A stretch of DNA of 64,000 nucleotides from Primula veris (lineage: Eukaryota; Streptophyta; Magnoliopsida; Ericales; Primulaceae). The stretch spans positions 27,898,126 through 27,962,125 of the forward strand of contig OY821747.1 in the NCBI GenBank assembly GCA_963682055.1. The letters are read 5' to 3'. The notes beneath the pieces are model-generated. The model was not told the origin of the DNA. It saw only the letters and a list, made by a program, of their open reading frames with translations, and did no database searches. Each line of letters starts with the position of its first letter. The stretch's first letter is position 1. Positions 1-11,640 of the stretch are shown here, one piece after another. Position numbers and translations under genes: made by a program.

Positions 1-245
1 ATACGATTCACAACCAATGAACCCCAATTAACACATATACCTTACTATTTGTAACGCACTTATAGTATTACCATATCTATAATACCGTACGATATTACCA
101 TATATATGGTATGAGTGGTTGGTTGGTGGTGGACTGTATAACCATTACAAAATAATGTTTAATTTATTGAGAGTTAAAATCTATCACAAGTCTGTCACTA
201 ATTTAAAAAGTTGTTAGAAATCTGTCGCAAATTGACTAATTTGTC
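1..245. repeat. Partial copy of duplicated block B
   Basis: The first 130 or so bases match, by eye, stretches starting near 12,815, 22,737 and 26,930 that share the phrase ATACGATTCACAACCAATGA. The rest, up to the retrotransposon, is unassigned AT-rich DNA. No gene is visible. Confidence 0.7.
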
Positions 246-1924
246 TGTAACATCCCGTATTTTTATAAGTGGTTTTATTTGTGATTTAATTTATCCAAAA
301 ACGTTTTATACAAATTTTACCAAAAACCGGTCACTCGACTAATTTTTAGCCAAAAACCGAAACTCTTCCGAAAAACTTTATTTTAAAAACCGTTACTGAT
401 TTTAGTAATAAAAAGGACCCAATAGATTTCTTTCTAAAAATTTGTTATTTTTGAGTAGTAAAACAATATTTTTTGCATTAAAAGTTAACTTTTAGAACTT
501 TGAAGACCAAATAGTTCGCTTCCACAAACTTTCTCAAAACAGTTTTTACATCTTCAAATCAACCCACTTTTTCAAAGCAGTAAACCTAAAACAAGAGAGA
601 AAAGAGATAAACCAAAACTTAGGAAGAAGAAGAAGAAAACACGTTAGCGGATTCTTACTGGAAGCATCTCCTCTACGCACTAAGGTAACGGTGGTTATCC
701 ATTGCGACTAGACGAGAGTGTATGTTAGGATTAGGTTTTGTGTTTATTATAAATTAGGGGTTTTTGCCTTTTATATTAATTATGTTCTTAAATTGTTAAT
801 TGGGGTTTATTTGTTGTACTTTTAATTCCATTATTTGAATTGTAAAAGTTGAGACTTGAGACATATTAATTTCGAATTAATGAGATTATGGATGGGTTTG
901 CATGTTTTATGAGTTGATTATGTGATTATATAGTTGTTGATGAAATTGGGTAAATTTATGTTGAATATGGATGAATTGTAGTTTACGCATGCAAGGTGTT
1001 TATTAAAATGGCTTAATGAGATTTTATGATTGTTGGAGTTGTTTGGCTAGTTGTGAATCTAGCACCTATGCTTATGGATTACGTTTAATTACGTTAAAGT
1101 GACATATGAGAATGTGATAATTGAATGGTTTTATATTATTGGCCGAGCCCTTGTGATTTAGATTAGTGGCAATGATCTATGTCTCTCCCTAATTCCGGGG
1201 ACATAAGACGGCCGAAGGGATAGGGAATGACTCGTCTTACGGACTGAGATGAGTGGCGTGAGAGGTCCAAGTGCGCACTTTAAATCTACTTTTATTGTTA
1301 GCATTGGTCTACGTCTCTCTCTAATTCCGGGGACATAAGACGGCCGAAGGAATAGGGAATGACCTACCTTACGGACTGGGGTAGGTGGCGTGAGAGGTCT
1401 ATGTTTGTTGTAGATGTGTGTTGGAGTTATTTGATTTATTACGTTGTACGATGTTATTATATTTCTTTTTATACGTTGATTATCGTAGTGGTTGTTTGTG
1501 AGTTCTTGCATTTATGGGATGGAGTGACGGTATTTTGTGGTGCCGTCCCGTCTATGTATGTGCGTGGGACTCACCGTTACAGTTTTGTCTTTCAGGTACA
1601 ACTTAGGTTGAGACGTTTGGATAAGAGCTATTGCAATGCGTCATGTGGGTTTCGGGGCTTTCACTTTCTTTTCACTTAGATTATATTTTGAGGTTGTAGC
1701 CTACGGGCAATTTACATTCGTTTATTTTCTTTTATAAATTTGTCAAAACTATCTCGTCTTGTAGCCGCTTTTGGCAAACACTTTTATATTTAATTGATTA
1801 ATTGCTCCTTTAGCTCGCTAGTGTTTTTCTTTTAAAACTTAAATTTTTACCAACAGGTTCCTTTTCCTTTTATTTAAAAAGTTCATGCATTGATGTCCGT
1901 GTCTTACGGATTTTGGGCGTGACA
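246..1924 (+). repeat. 5' LTR of the gypsy element
   Basis: It starts TGTAACATCCCG and ends GGGCGTGACA, just before the primer-binding site. The start recurs at 8,157 (direct) and as the reverse complement at 9,671-9,681. The length is about 1.68 kb. It contains a near-100-bp internal duplication (about 1,173-1,275 and 1,297-1,400), each copy carrying GGGGACATAAGACGGCCGAA. Confidence 0.9.
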
Positions 1925-1927
1925 AGT

Positions 1928-1940
1928 TGGTATCAGAGCT
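1928..1940 (+). promoter_or_regulatory. Primer-binding site, tRNA-iMet type
   Basis: TGGTATCAGAGCT lies a few bases after the LTR end. It is the usual plant gypsy primer site, complementary to the 3' end of initiator tRNA-Met. Confidence 0.9.
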
Positions 1941-2555
1941 AACTAGGTTCTTGTATACTTTAGGACGACGGGAAGATGGGTAACCATTGGGCCATGATCC
2001 ATCGTATCATTTTCACAAAACTTTTTCTAAAACGGGGGGTTGCATTTAGCCTTAGACATATAACTAGAATTTAGTAGTAGTTGATGAAAGAAAAGTCCAC
2101 ATGTGAGGCTAGCTGGGGACAATGAGGACGCTTGTTGATCCCGGCTCGCCAAACTAGTGGGTGGACCTCTCGTCGGTATGTGTTAAGGAATACCTTAGCG
2201 ATGTGGAGTTCTAGAGTATGCGAGGACGCTCGGGTGCTTTAGGATTACGTATCGTGATGGATTATCCCTCGCACTTTTGTGTTGTTGTATGCGTGTGTAG
2301 ATTGATATAGTGTGTATGAGGTATAAGTTTGCATTTCAAGTAGTAGCGAAGTATTAGAGTGCGAGAATTGTGTAGTTGATGGTTTTATGTTGTATGTTTT
2401 CAAATTATTAAATTGTGTAGTAATGAATATTTTATGCGAATAGATGTTGATGTGTTGTGGACTAAAATGATGTAGTTGTGTGATATGTTCCATGTAAGGA
2501 ATTTACAAATATTGAGGTATTTTACGTTCTTGTATCGATAATTTTCTGCAGTTTA

Positions 2556-2776
2556 ATGATCGGTCGTCTGTCAAAACGATCGGTCGAATTTCTTCAGACC
2601 CTTCTGGACAGATTTTGACAAAAAACAATCGGTCGTATGTCAAAACGATTGGTCGAATTTTTCAGACCTCCCTGGACCCAAAAAATGACCGGTCGTATCT
2701 TTCTGACCTCTCAGGTAATATTTGGACCAAAACGATTGGTCGTTATGTCCAAAACGATCGGTCGTTCTGGCAATTT
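2556..2776 (+). repeat. Leader minisatellite with CGATCGGTCG core
   Basis: Between the primer site and gag, AACGATCGGTCG and close variants (AACAATCGGTCG, AACGATTGGTCG, TGACCGGTCG) occur about eight times at irregular spacing, with CAGACC/TGGACC phrases between them. The core is near-palindromic. Confidence 0.8.
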
Positions 2777-2981
2777 AGCGGTTTTCTCGTTATACTTCAA
2801 ACATTTATAACTCCTTCGTTTTTACTCCGAATTTGATTCCTCTTGAACTGTTGGCTTCGTATTTCAGTACTCTATGATTATTAACCTTAGAAAGCCTAAT
2901 AAAGTGATTAATAAGTAAAACGAGCTTTGAGTAGTAGTGTCGAGTGAGACAACTAAATTGTCGGTTTTAAATGTTGTAGTC

Positions 2982-4778
2982 ATGGCTATTACCACAAGGA
3001 CTAGTGGAATGGGACTAGCTACATGCGGGGGCGCACCACCATCAAGCGGTGCAGCTACCCGAGGTGGGGAAAATGGAAGAGGAAGAAGAGCTCCAAGGGG
3101 GCGGGGAGCAACTCGAGGAAGAAGGGCTGCAAGAGGTCGTGGAGGGAAAGGTAACGCTAATGCCCCACCACCTGAGCAACCCGAGGAGGAGGTAGAGGTT
3201 GAGAATGTGTATGAGGAGGTGAATGAGGGAGAATAAGAGACCTTCATACCAGAACCAGAATCGGTAAACGCTAACCAAGTGATGACCGACCTTCAGAAGG
3301 TGGTGCAAATGATGGTGCAGAATGCACAAGCTGGGAGTTCAAATAATAATGGATTGCTTAATTTCACCTGATTGGGGGCTCCAACTTTCAATGGGATAGG
3401 TGAATCATCCATAGCTGAGGGATGGGTGGACAAAATGGAGAAATGCCTATCAGCAGCAGGGATAGTAGATGGGGAACAGCATGTGAATATGGCTCAGTTT
3501 CACCTAAAGGGTGAAGCACGGAAGTGGTGGTTAGGGATCGTGGATACTTACGACTTAACCAACATCGACTGGAATGAATTCATAGAATTGTTCAATCGAC
3601 AGTTTCTTCCCGATTCTTATAAGGATGAAATGAGGAGGCGGTTCGATGAACTATATCAAGGGGGTATGACCGTTCAAGCATACAAGCTAAATTTTACCTC
3701 ACTCTCGAGGTATGCCCTAGACTCGGTTCTAGGGGGTGCGGAAAGATGTAGGAGATTCATGAAGGGGCTGAACCCGACCATCTCATTGCAATTGGCATCG
3801 GCCCACCATGTCAACTATAATGAGTTGGTAAAATCGGCTCAAGCTATAGAAGGAGCTCTACTCCATAGCAAGAGAATCTCAAAAAAGTCGAAAACCGGAA
3901 ATGCTCCGAGGGAAGAGAAGAAGCGGACTTGGGATATGGCGAATAATTCGCGTTTTCCACAACAGGACAGAGGAGAGAGGGGTTTTAATCCACTACCGAC
4001 AAACGTCGTAATGAGGGGAGCGTGTTTCCACTGTGGAGATGTGAATCATCGACAGTTCGAATGCCCTAGAGTCCAATGTAGGACATGCAACCGATTTGGA
4101 CATACAACAAGGATTTGTCCCGGGGGACAAGGAAGAATCAACACCAATCAGCCCTTTAACCAACCTAGGTTGCCACCACCACCACCAAGAAGACTAGAAT
4201 TCGTGCCACAATACCAACTACCTGGGAACCAAGGGGGAGGGTTCCGAGGTAACCACCAAGGAGGGGGAAACCGTGGGAACAACCGAGGAGGCCATCAAGG
4301 CCTCGGGAACCGAGGAAATTATGGGGGAAATCGAGGACCGCAAGGAAACCCCCCAGCTCAAGCTCGTCTATATGCCTTGCCACAGTTGCCAAACCAAGGA
4401 GACCCGGCAAATGTACAAGTTATGGTTCTTATGTGCTCATCTTGGGCACATGTTCTTTTCGATACGGGAGCTTCGCATTCTTTTATATCTAGAAGTCTAG
4501 TTGAGTCTTTGTCGTTAGAAATTGGGGTTCTAGAGAACCCGATTATTGTAGAGACTCCTGTTGGGGGTCGAGTTGTGTTGGACCGAATGTGTCAGTCTTG
4601 TGAGATGGTGGTCGCGGACCACATGTTTATGTTTTATTTAGTTTTTATAGGGATGTCGGGATTCGACGTGATACTTGGAATGGACTGGTTGGTTCATTTC
4701 AACTCTTTCATCGATTGTGTTCGACGAAAAGTTTTCCTTACAACTTCATCCGGAGATGAGGTGTTCTTTCATGGGTAA
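2982..4778 (+). pseudogene. gag-protease region of the gypsy element, broken
   Basis: The chosen start is the ATG at 2,982, opening an Arg/Gly-rich N-terminus. The same frame is interrupted by TAA at 3,234-3,236 and TGA at 3,369-3,371, then runs open for 468 codons. The retrotransposon gag domain is recognisable around 3,372-3,870. Two zinc knuckles follow near 4,020-4,065 and 4,078-4,120 (C-x2-C-x4-H-x4-C and C-x2-C-x3-GH-x4-C). Next is a Gly/Asn/Pro-rich linker, then an aspartic protease with DTGASHSF near 4,459 and the FDVILGMDWL flap region near 4,660. Both stops are single C-to-T changes away from common codons. The frame ends at 4,778 without continuing into RT, so a frameshift or deletion separates protease from polymerase. 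Confidence 0.9.
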
Positions 4779-4789
4779 AGGGACGCTAC

Positions 4790-7700
4790 CTTTCTTCTAT
4801 TCCTTATTATTCCAAGCGGTTTGTGGGCAACCTGTCTTGTCTTTTGGCTAGCCTCTCGATAGTGGATAATGACGAGGAAGTGGAAATGTGGCCACACGTA
4901 GTGGACGATTTTAGAGATGTGTTTCCGAAGGATCTACCTAGGTTACCACTGAAAAGAGAGTTAGATTTTTCTATCGACCTAATACCGGGAACGGCACCCA
5001 TAGACATTTCTCCGTACCGTTTGGCACTGGCTGAGTTAAAAGAGTTAAGTAAGCAGTTAGAGGAACTGCTGGAGAAGGGGTTTATTAGGCAGAGTACGTC
5101 ACCGTGGGCTGCACCGGCCTTATTCATGCAAAAGAAAGATGGAACAATGAGGATGTGCATCGACTATCAAAAGCTAAATAGGGTGACTATTAAGAATAAG
5201 TACCCACTACCTCGAATTGACGATTTGTTTGACCAACTGAAGGGAGCGACGTTCTTTTCAAAAATCGACTTGCGATCAGGCTATCACCAATTGAGGGTGA
5301 AAGATGAGGATATTTCGAAAACGGCCTTTAGGACCCGGTATGGTCACTATGAGTTTGTGGTCATGCCATTTGGGTTAACTAATGCGCTAGCAGTATTTAT
5401 GGAATTAATGAACCGGATCTTTAAAAAGTATCTCGACAAGTTTGTGGTGGTCTTCGTCGACGATATCTTGATTTACTCGAGTTCAAGAGAGGAACACGAG
5501 GAGCATCTCCGTTTAGCGTTGCTCACGTTGAGAGAGCACCAACTTTACGGAAAATTTAGCAAATGTGAGTTTTGGCTAAATGAGGTGAAAATTATTGGAC
5601 ATGTGATCTCGGAAGAAGGGGTAAAGGTGGACGCGACAAAAATTGAGGCGGTTTCGAAATGGGCACAACCGAAGAATGTGTTCGAGATTCGAAGTTTCTT
5701 GGGTTTAGTGGGATACTATCGACGGTTCGTCAAGGATTTCTCAAAGTTAGCGACTCCAATGACTCAACTTACCAAGAAAGGGGTGAAGTTCGTGTGGAGT
5801 GAGACTTGCGAGGAAGCTTTCCTAGAGCTCAAGAAGCGGTTGACTAGTTCCCCCATACTAGTTATTCCCGAGCAAGAGAAGGGTTACCAAGTATATTGCG
5901 ATGCTTCGAATGAAGGTTTAGGTTGCGTTTTTATGCAAGACGGAAAGGTTATCGCATATGCGTCGCGATAACTAAAGATTCACGAAAAGAACTATCCGAC
6001 ACATGACTTAGAGCTAGCGGCAATAGTTCATGCATTGAAGATATGGAGGCATTATCTGTTCGGAGAAAAGTTCGAAGTGTTCTCGGATCACAAGAGCTTA
6101 GGGCATATTTTTACCCAACGTGATCTAAATATGCGACAACGGCGATGGATGGAATATTTGGAACAGTACGACTATGACTTGCACTATCACCTGGGAAAGG
6201 CCAATGTAGTGGCGGATGCTTTGATTCGAAAATCCCATGCGACCTTAGCGTATATGGCGATCGAGGAATGGAGGATGATGGGAAAGGTGAATGAGTTCAA
6301 CTTGGAGTTGGGACATGTTGACATGGGGACCCTGTACACAATAGTGGTACAACCGGAACTTGTGAGTAGGGTTCTGGAAGCACAAGATGGGGACGAGAAA
6401 GTGGAGAACTATGAGAAACAGATGAGTTCGAACGAATGATTAGATGGTTGGATGAAAGGAACCGATGGAGGACTACGTTTTAAGGGAATGACTTATGTGA
6501 CAAAAAACATGAGGAACGAGGTATTAAAGGAGTTTTACCGCTCCCGATTAGTCGTTCATCCCGGCAGGACGAAAATGTATCACGATGCAAAGAGACAATT
6601 TTGGTGGTCCGGAATGAAACGAGATGTAGCTTCATATGTTAGCATGTGTCTAACTTGCCAGCAATTGAAAGCGGAAAACCAAAGGCCAGCGGGTATGCTC
6701 CAACCTTTACCGGTGGCGGAATGGAAGTGGGAAAGGATAGCAATGGATTTTGTGACCAACTTACCCAAATCGGTAAGTGGGAATGACGCTGTGTGGGTTG
6801 TGGTCAACCGTTTGACCAAATCCGCACACTTCATCACAATTAAGATGACAAATTCGGTGGAAATCTTGGGACGAAAGTATATTAAGGAAATTGTTAGACT
6901 TCATGGGGTGCCGATTTCAATAGTATCCGATCGAGACACGAGGTTTGTGTCGAGGTTCTGGGACGCATTGCAAAATGCCTTAGGGACCAAGTTGACAATG
7001 AGTACGGCATTCCATCCCCAAATGGATGGACAATCGGAGCGGACTATCCAAGTACTAGAGGATATGTTGCGCGCATGTGTGAATGATTTCAGAGGAGGCT
7101 GGGAGAGCCATCTACCTTTAGTAGAGTTTGCATACAATAATAGCTTCCAAGCTAGTATTGGCATGGCACCTTTTGAGGCTTTATACGGTCGGCTGTGTAG
7201 GTCTCCGGTGTGTTGGACCAAGGTGGGAGAAGCGGAAATGTTAGGACCGCAATTGGTTCAAGAAACAACAGAAAAGATTAAGTTAATTCGACAAAGGCTT
7301 GAGACGGCTCGAAGTAGGCAAAAGAGTTATGCGGATAAGAGGAGGAGACCTTTGGAGTTCGAAAAGGGGGATCAAGTATTTTTGCGAATTTTGCCCAGGA
7401 GGGGGATTATGAGGTTTGGCTCTAAAGGGAAGTTGAGTCCGAGATTTATCGGACCATTTGAGATCGTGGACCGAGTTGGAGAAGTTGCATATCGGTTGGA
7501 CTTGCCACCAAAGTTGGCGGGGGTTCACCCGGTGTTCCATGTGTCAATGTTGAAAAAGTATCATCATGACCCTTCACATGTGGTGGACTTTGAGGACATT
7601 GAGGTTTGTGCGGATATGACCTACGAGGTGGGACCTACGAGGAGTATCGACGTGCAAGAGAAGGAACTTCGAGAAAAAACAATTAGATTGGTAAAAGTGG

Positions 7701-7882
7701 TTTGGAAACACCATGGGGCCGAGGAGGCAACTTGGGAACGTGAGGATGAGATGAAGAGGAAGTATTCTGACCTCGTGCTTTCTTTAGGTACTTTTGTTTA
7801 TATGTTTTCTAATTTCGGGACGAAATTTCTTTATCGGGGAAGGGTTGTAACGCCTAGAGTTTGGAGTCTATTTTTATTGTAA
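4790..7882 (+). pseudogene. pol region (RT, RNase H, integrase) of the gypsy element, broken
   Basis: One reading frame with two in-frame stops (TAA 5,969-5,971 and TGA 6,437-6,439). Reverse transcriptase lies at about 4,950-5,480 with the catalytic FVDDI motif at about 5,452-5,466. RNase H follows with a YCDAS start near 5,890 and a DHKSL motif near 6,080. The integrase zinc-binding region is at about 6,530-6,680; the first His of its HHCC motif is Tyr (TAC at 6,536-6,538), and the second His and both Cys remain. The integrase core keeps the acidic residues in MDF (about 6,745), SDRD (about 6,927) and SERT (about 7,035). A GPF-type SH3-like region and a chromodomain-like end follow. The enzyme set would copy and insert the element but cannot be made whole from this locus. 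Confidence 0.92.
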
Positions 7883-7890
7883 CGCTGCCT
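7812..7890 (+). other. Second, upstream copy of the 3' end signal (polypurine-like run plus LTR-like start)
   Basis: TTTCGGGACGAAATT at about 7,814 is followed by GGGGAAGGG and TGTAACGCC (7,847). This mirrors the true end, where the same phrase at about 8,125 is followed by AAGGAGGG and TGTAAC. It may be a relic of an older LTR boundary. Confidence 0.5.
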
Positions 7891-8142
7891 AGAGTTTACG
7901 GAGTTGTTGAGTTGTCTTTGATTATGTTTGATATTGCATATAGGTGTTTACCTTATTTGAGATTCTTATGTGTTGTTCATGTATTTGAGTTATGGAGTTG
8001 TTACAGGTTGTGAACCCTGCGTATTTTATTTCTTGAATTATGTCACGAATTGTACGTTTAAAATTTTTATGGCCTTGTTTATAAAAGTTTATAATTTCTG
8101 GGTATAGTTGTTTAGAGAGGAAATTTCGGGACGAAATTCTTT

Positions 8143-8153
8143 TAAGGAGGGTT
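8143..8153 (+). promoter_or_regulatory. Polypurine tract
   Basis: The purine run AAGGAGGG lies directly before the 3' LTR start at 8,157. It is the usual plus-strand primer site. Confidence 0.75.
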
Positions 8154-8156
8154 AGT

Positions 8157-8663
8157 TGTAACTTCCCGTATTTTTATAAGTGATTTTATTTGTGATTTAA
8201 TTTATCCAAAAACGTTTTATACAAATTTTACCAAAAACCGGTCACTCGACTAATTTTTAGCCAAAAACCGAAACTCTTCCGAAAAACTTTATTTTAAAAA
8301 CCGTTATTGATTTTACTAATAAAAAGGACCCAATAGATTTGTTTCTAAACATTTGTTATTTTTGAGTAGTAAAACAATATTTTTTCGATTAAGAGTTTAC
8401 TTTTAGAACTTTGGGGACCAAATAGTTTACTTCCACAAACTTTCTCAAAACAGTTTTTACATCTTCAAATCAGCCCACTTTTTCAAAGCAGTAAACCTAA
8501 AACAAGAGAGAAAAGAGAGAAAATGAGAGAAAAGAGAGAAACCAAAGCTTAGGAAGAAGAAGAAGAAACCACGTTAGCGGATTTTTACCGGAAGCATCTT
8601 CTCTACGCACTAAGGTAACGGGGGTTATCCATTGCGACTAGACGAGGGTGTATGTTAGGATTA
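8157..8663 (+). repeat. Truncated 3' LTR
   Basis: It matches the first ~500 bases of the 5' LTR (start TGTAACTTCCCG) up to GTGTATGTTAGGATTA. There the match stops and an inverted LTR sequence begins. Confidence 0.88.
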
Positions 8664-9681
8664 TCGAATTGGACCTCTCACGCCACTCGTCCCAGTCCGT
8701 AAGAGGAGTCATTCCCTATCCCATCGGCCGTCTTATGTCCCCGGAATTAGGGAGAGACAGAGACCATTGCCACTAATCTAAATCACAAGGCCTCGGCCAA
8801 TAATATAAAACCATTCAATTATCGCATTCTCATACGTCACTTTAACGTACTTCAACATAACCCATAATCATAGATGCTAGATTCACAACTAGCCAAACAA
8901 CTCCAACAACATAAAATCTCATTCAGGCATTTTAACAAACATCTTGTATGCATAAACTACAATTCATCTTTATTCAACATAAATTTACCCAATTTCATCA
9001 ACAACTATATAATCACATAATCAACTCATAAAACATGCAAACTCATCCATAATCTCATTAATTCGAAATTAATATGTCTCAAGTCTCAACTTCTACAATT
9101 CAAATAATAGAATTAAAAGTACAACAAATAAACCCCAATTAACAATTTAAGAACATAATTAATATAAAAGGCAAACTTAATCCTAACATACACCCTCGTC
9201 TAGTCGCAATGGATAACCCCCGTTACCTTAGCACGTAGAGGAGATGCTTCCGGTAAGAATCCGCTAACGTGGTTTCTTCTTCTTCTTCCTAAGCTTTGAA
9301 ATCTCTCTTTTCTCTCTTTTTCTCTCTTTTTCTCTCTTGTTTTAGGTTTACTGTTTTAAAAAGTGGGCTGAATTGAAGATGTAAAAACTGTTTTGAGAAA
9401 GTTGTGGAAGCGAACTATTTGGTCCCCAAAGTTGTAAAAGTTAACTCTTAATCCAAAAATATTGTTTTACTACTCAAAAATAACAAATCTTTAGAAACAA
9501 ATATATTGGGTCTTTTTTATTTATAAATTAGTAATAGGTTTTAAAAATAAAGTTTTTCGGAAGAGTTTCGGTTTTTGGCTAAAAATTAGTAGAGTGACCG
9601 GTTTTGATAAAATTTGTATAAAACATTTTTGGATAAATTAAATCATAAATAAAACCATTCATAAAAATACGGGATGTTACA
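8664..9681 (-). repeat. Inverted LTR fragment
   Basis: It reads as the reverse complement of the first ~1.0 kb of the LTR, ending CGGGATGTTACA at 9,681. It holds only one copy of the GGCCGTCTTATGTCCCC segment that is doubled in the 5' LTR. With 8,157-8,663 it forms a head-to-head palindrome-like arrangement. Confidence 0.88.
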
Positions 9682-9682
9682 A

Positions 9683-11161
9683 GGCGAAGTTAAAAATACA
9701 ACCATGTTCCCGTTTTTTGTGAGAGAAATGGGTGTTTGGGTGATTTTTGAAATGAAAATTCATAACTGCAGCGCCTGTGCCTATTATGGAATTTTTGAGT
9801 ATTTCAACTGGTTGGTTTTAAACTTAACCGGTTAGTTTCTAATTGGATTTCTGGGTTTGACCCACATCTGTATATTTGATATGTCTGCTTTTTAACCCGT
9901 TAAAATATAATCTAACCGATTACTTTTTCTTTATTTTCAATTTTCACTTTCGTATCTCGATAATTTGTGATGATGACTTTCCCAAACTAATAATTTTAAA
10001 TAATAATAGTATTCATAAATGGATTATTCAATCATTCACAACAATGAACAATCACACAATGCAATAAATAAACAAACATGAAATGTAGTACGATTGACAC
10101 ATAAACTTTAAAGACATTGTTTTATTAGTATCCAGAAATAGTAAAATTAAAATAACATGAAATTCAAGATAGAAATAAAATTAAAACTATTAGGTTTAGG
10201 CTTAAGGCTTTTGGGTTTTGGGTTTTGGGTTTTGGCTAGTCATCGTCTTTGTCTTAGTCTTCATCATCGGATGCACCATCTTTCCCGAAATTATCATTAA
10301 CGCTTTTCTCAGATTTGCTGTCACTTATTATAATGTTTGGGATTTCTTTTTAATAATCATTTTTCTTTCGAAGTAAACCATTTTGGCTTTGTTACGGGTT
10401 GTTGTGATTTCTTCATCATTATCATCTATTGAGCTATCGGATAGACTATGTTTAACTTTTTTGAACATATTTTTCGCACATGCAGTTCCATCTTCATTTG
10501 GCAAGTAAGTGTATTATACGCAATATGGGTAAGGTTCAACTCTTGGTCTTTTAGCAACATGGTCGGGGTGTAGCGTATTAAAGTCTTTGTCATAGGAGAC
10601 TTTGAAAGGTATGGAATTTTTCTTGAGAGGACCGATAGTATATTTTTTGCTATTTTTCGGTGGCATTTTGGCTTGAAATGTTTTTGGTTATTTTGGTGTG
10701 GGAGAGAGTGTTCTTCCTTAGGCTAGTTTAAATAGGTGTAGGATCGTAGAATTTTTTTCAAGTGTATGGTAATGAATTAACGAAATAATATAGTAAACAA
10801 AAATAGCTAATAGAATCAAATTAATTTTGTTATTATCCTTCTCTAATATTTAACCCTCATTTAGGGAAATATACTATAGTAGTATTAAATGAAAAACAAA
10901 ATTAAATTTAAATAAAGGCACAACACCTTCTTCCTCTCAAAAAAATTAAATTCAGTATGGCACTCATTCGATGTACCCAAAACTTAACAAAAATAGTATG
11001 GATGATATGATCCAAAATAACGACGTGTCTAAGTATAACAATAATGAAGATATAATTAATAACATAAATATATATCATATACATGTTGTGTATAATGTGT
11101 TGGTGCAATGCACAATAATTTATCATTTCCATACTTGTTTAGGGATAGATATAGTATATAT
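9683..11161. repeat. 1.48-kb duplicated block, copy 1
   Basis: It matches 15,441-16,930 almost base for base by eye, including the GGGTTTT-type low-complexity run near 10,210 and the orphan ORF region. It begins immediately after the inverted LTR, so the LTR rearrangement cut this copy at its left edge. Confidence 0.9.
10254..10666 (-). pseudogene. Broken copy of the 140-codon acidic orphan ORF
   Basis: It is the counterpart of 16,012-16,434. Reading from the ATG at 10,666, the protein matches the intact copy for about 50 codons, then meets a TAA where the intact copy has a Glu codon (phrase TATTATACGC versus TATTCTACGC on the plus strand). Further on there is an in-frame loss of three Asp/Ser codons. 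Near 10,350 a base change shifts the frame in the KKK-rich part, removing the acidic C-terminus. It is therefore non-functional as written. Confidence 0.8.
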
Positions 11162-11263
11162 ATATAGATAGATTAACACTGATGAGGTGTATATATATAT
11201 ATATACCTGATCTACATATATATATTTTTATATATATATATATATATACACACCTAATCTATA
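11162..11263. repeat. (TA)n-rich microsatellite tract
   Basis: Alternating TA runs broken by short non-repeat phrases. Confidence 0.85.
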
Positions 11264-11640
11264 TATATGCACACGATAGAGACTGCAAAGATATCCAGAT
11301 GAGGGAGAGAGAGAAAGACCGTCGCAATGGCCAAACTCCGGCCAAACTCCGTCACTGCAGCAAAGACTGCGACGGAGGTGGCATATAGCAGGAGCTCCGG
11401 CGATGATGGAGGTGAGTTTTTTCGGAGTAGTTTTTGGTATTTTGTAGAGAGATAAAGTGTTGGGGTTAATGATTATAAATAGAATTTGGATAACTTTTAT
11501 ATTTAGAGCAGGTGGTACCAAAACCAAATTAAAATGTTTGAAAAATGTATCTTAGGCTAATAAAAAATACAAGTGGTACTAAAACCTAATAATAATCTTT
11601 AAGTGGTACCGACTTCCAATTTGTTCAAATAGTCTCTCCT
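11264..11640. repeat. Unclassified dispersed repeat fragment
   Basis: The part from about 11,510 (GGTACCAAAACCAAATTAAA) reappears in reverse complement at about 32,600-32,690. The GC-richer first part (11,290-11,410) has no recognisable product. The element class is unknown. Confidence 0.6.

Larger units (their letters stand above)
246..9681 (+). mobile_element. Degenerate Ty3/gypsy chromovirus-type LTR retrotransposon
   Basis: The order is 5' LTR, tRNA-iMet primer site, long leader, gag with two CCHC knuckles, protease, reverse transcriptase, RNase H, integrase, polypurine tract and a truncated 3' LTR. The domain order (integrase after RNase H) is that of Ty3/gypsy. The integrase C-terminus ends with a chromodomain-like stretch (about 7,690-7,775, with TWERE), as in plant chromoviruses; the long LTRs fit the Tekay/Del clade, which is an inference. 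The element is dead: at least four in-frame stops plus a frame change between protease and RT. After 8,663 the 3' LTR is replaced by an inverted LTR piece. The flanks 241-245 and 9,682-9,686 do not form a 5-bp target duplication, so this is not one simple insertion. Confidence 0.93.

Noticed and set aside
1158..1679. ORFs of 117 and 106 codons inside the 5' LTR
   Set aside because: They lie across the duplicated LTR segment on opposite strands; not part of gag-pol and not conserved in the inverted LTR.
10210..10235. GGGTTTTGGGTTTT run as interstitial telomere
   Set aside because: It is not the plant TTTAGGG unit and only three or four repeats long; low-complexity DNA shared by both 1.48-kb copies.
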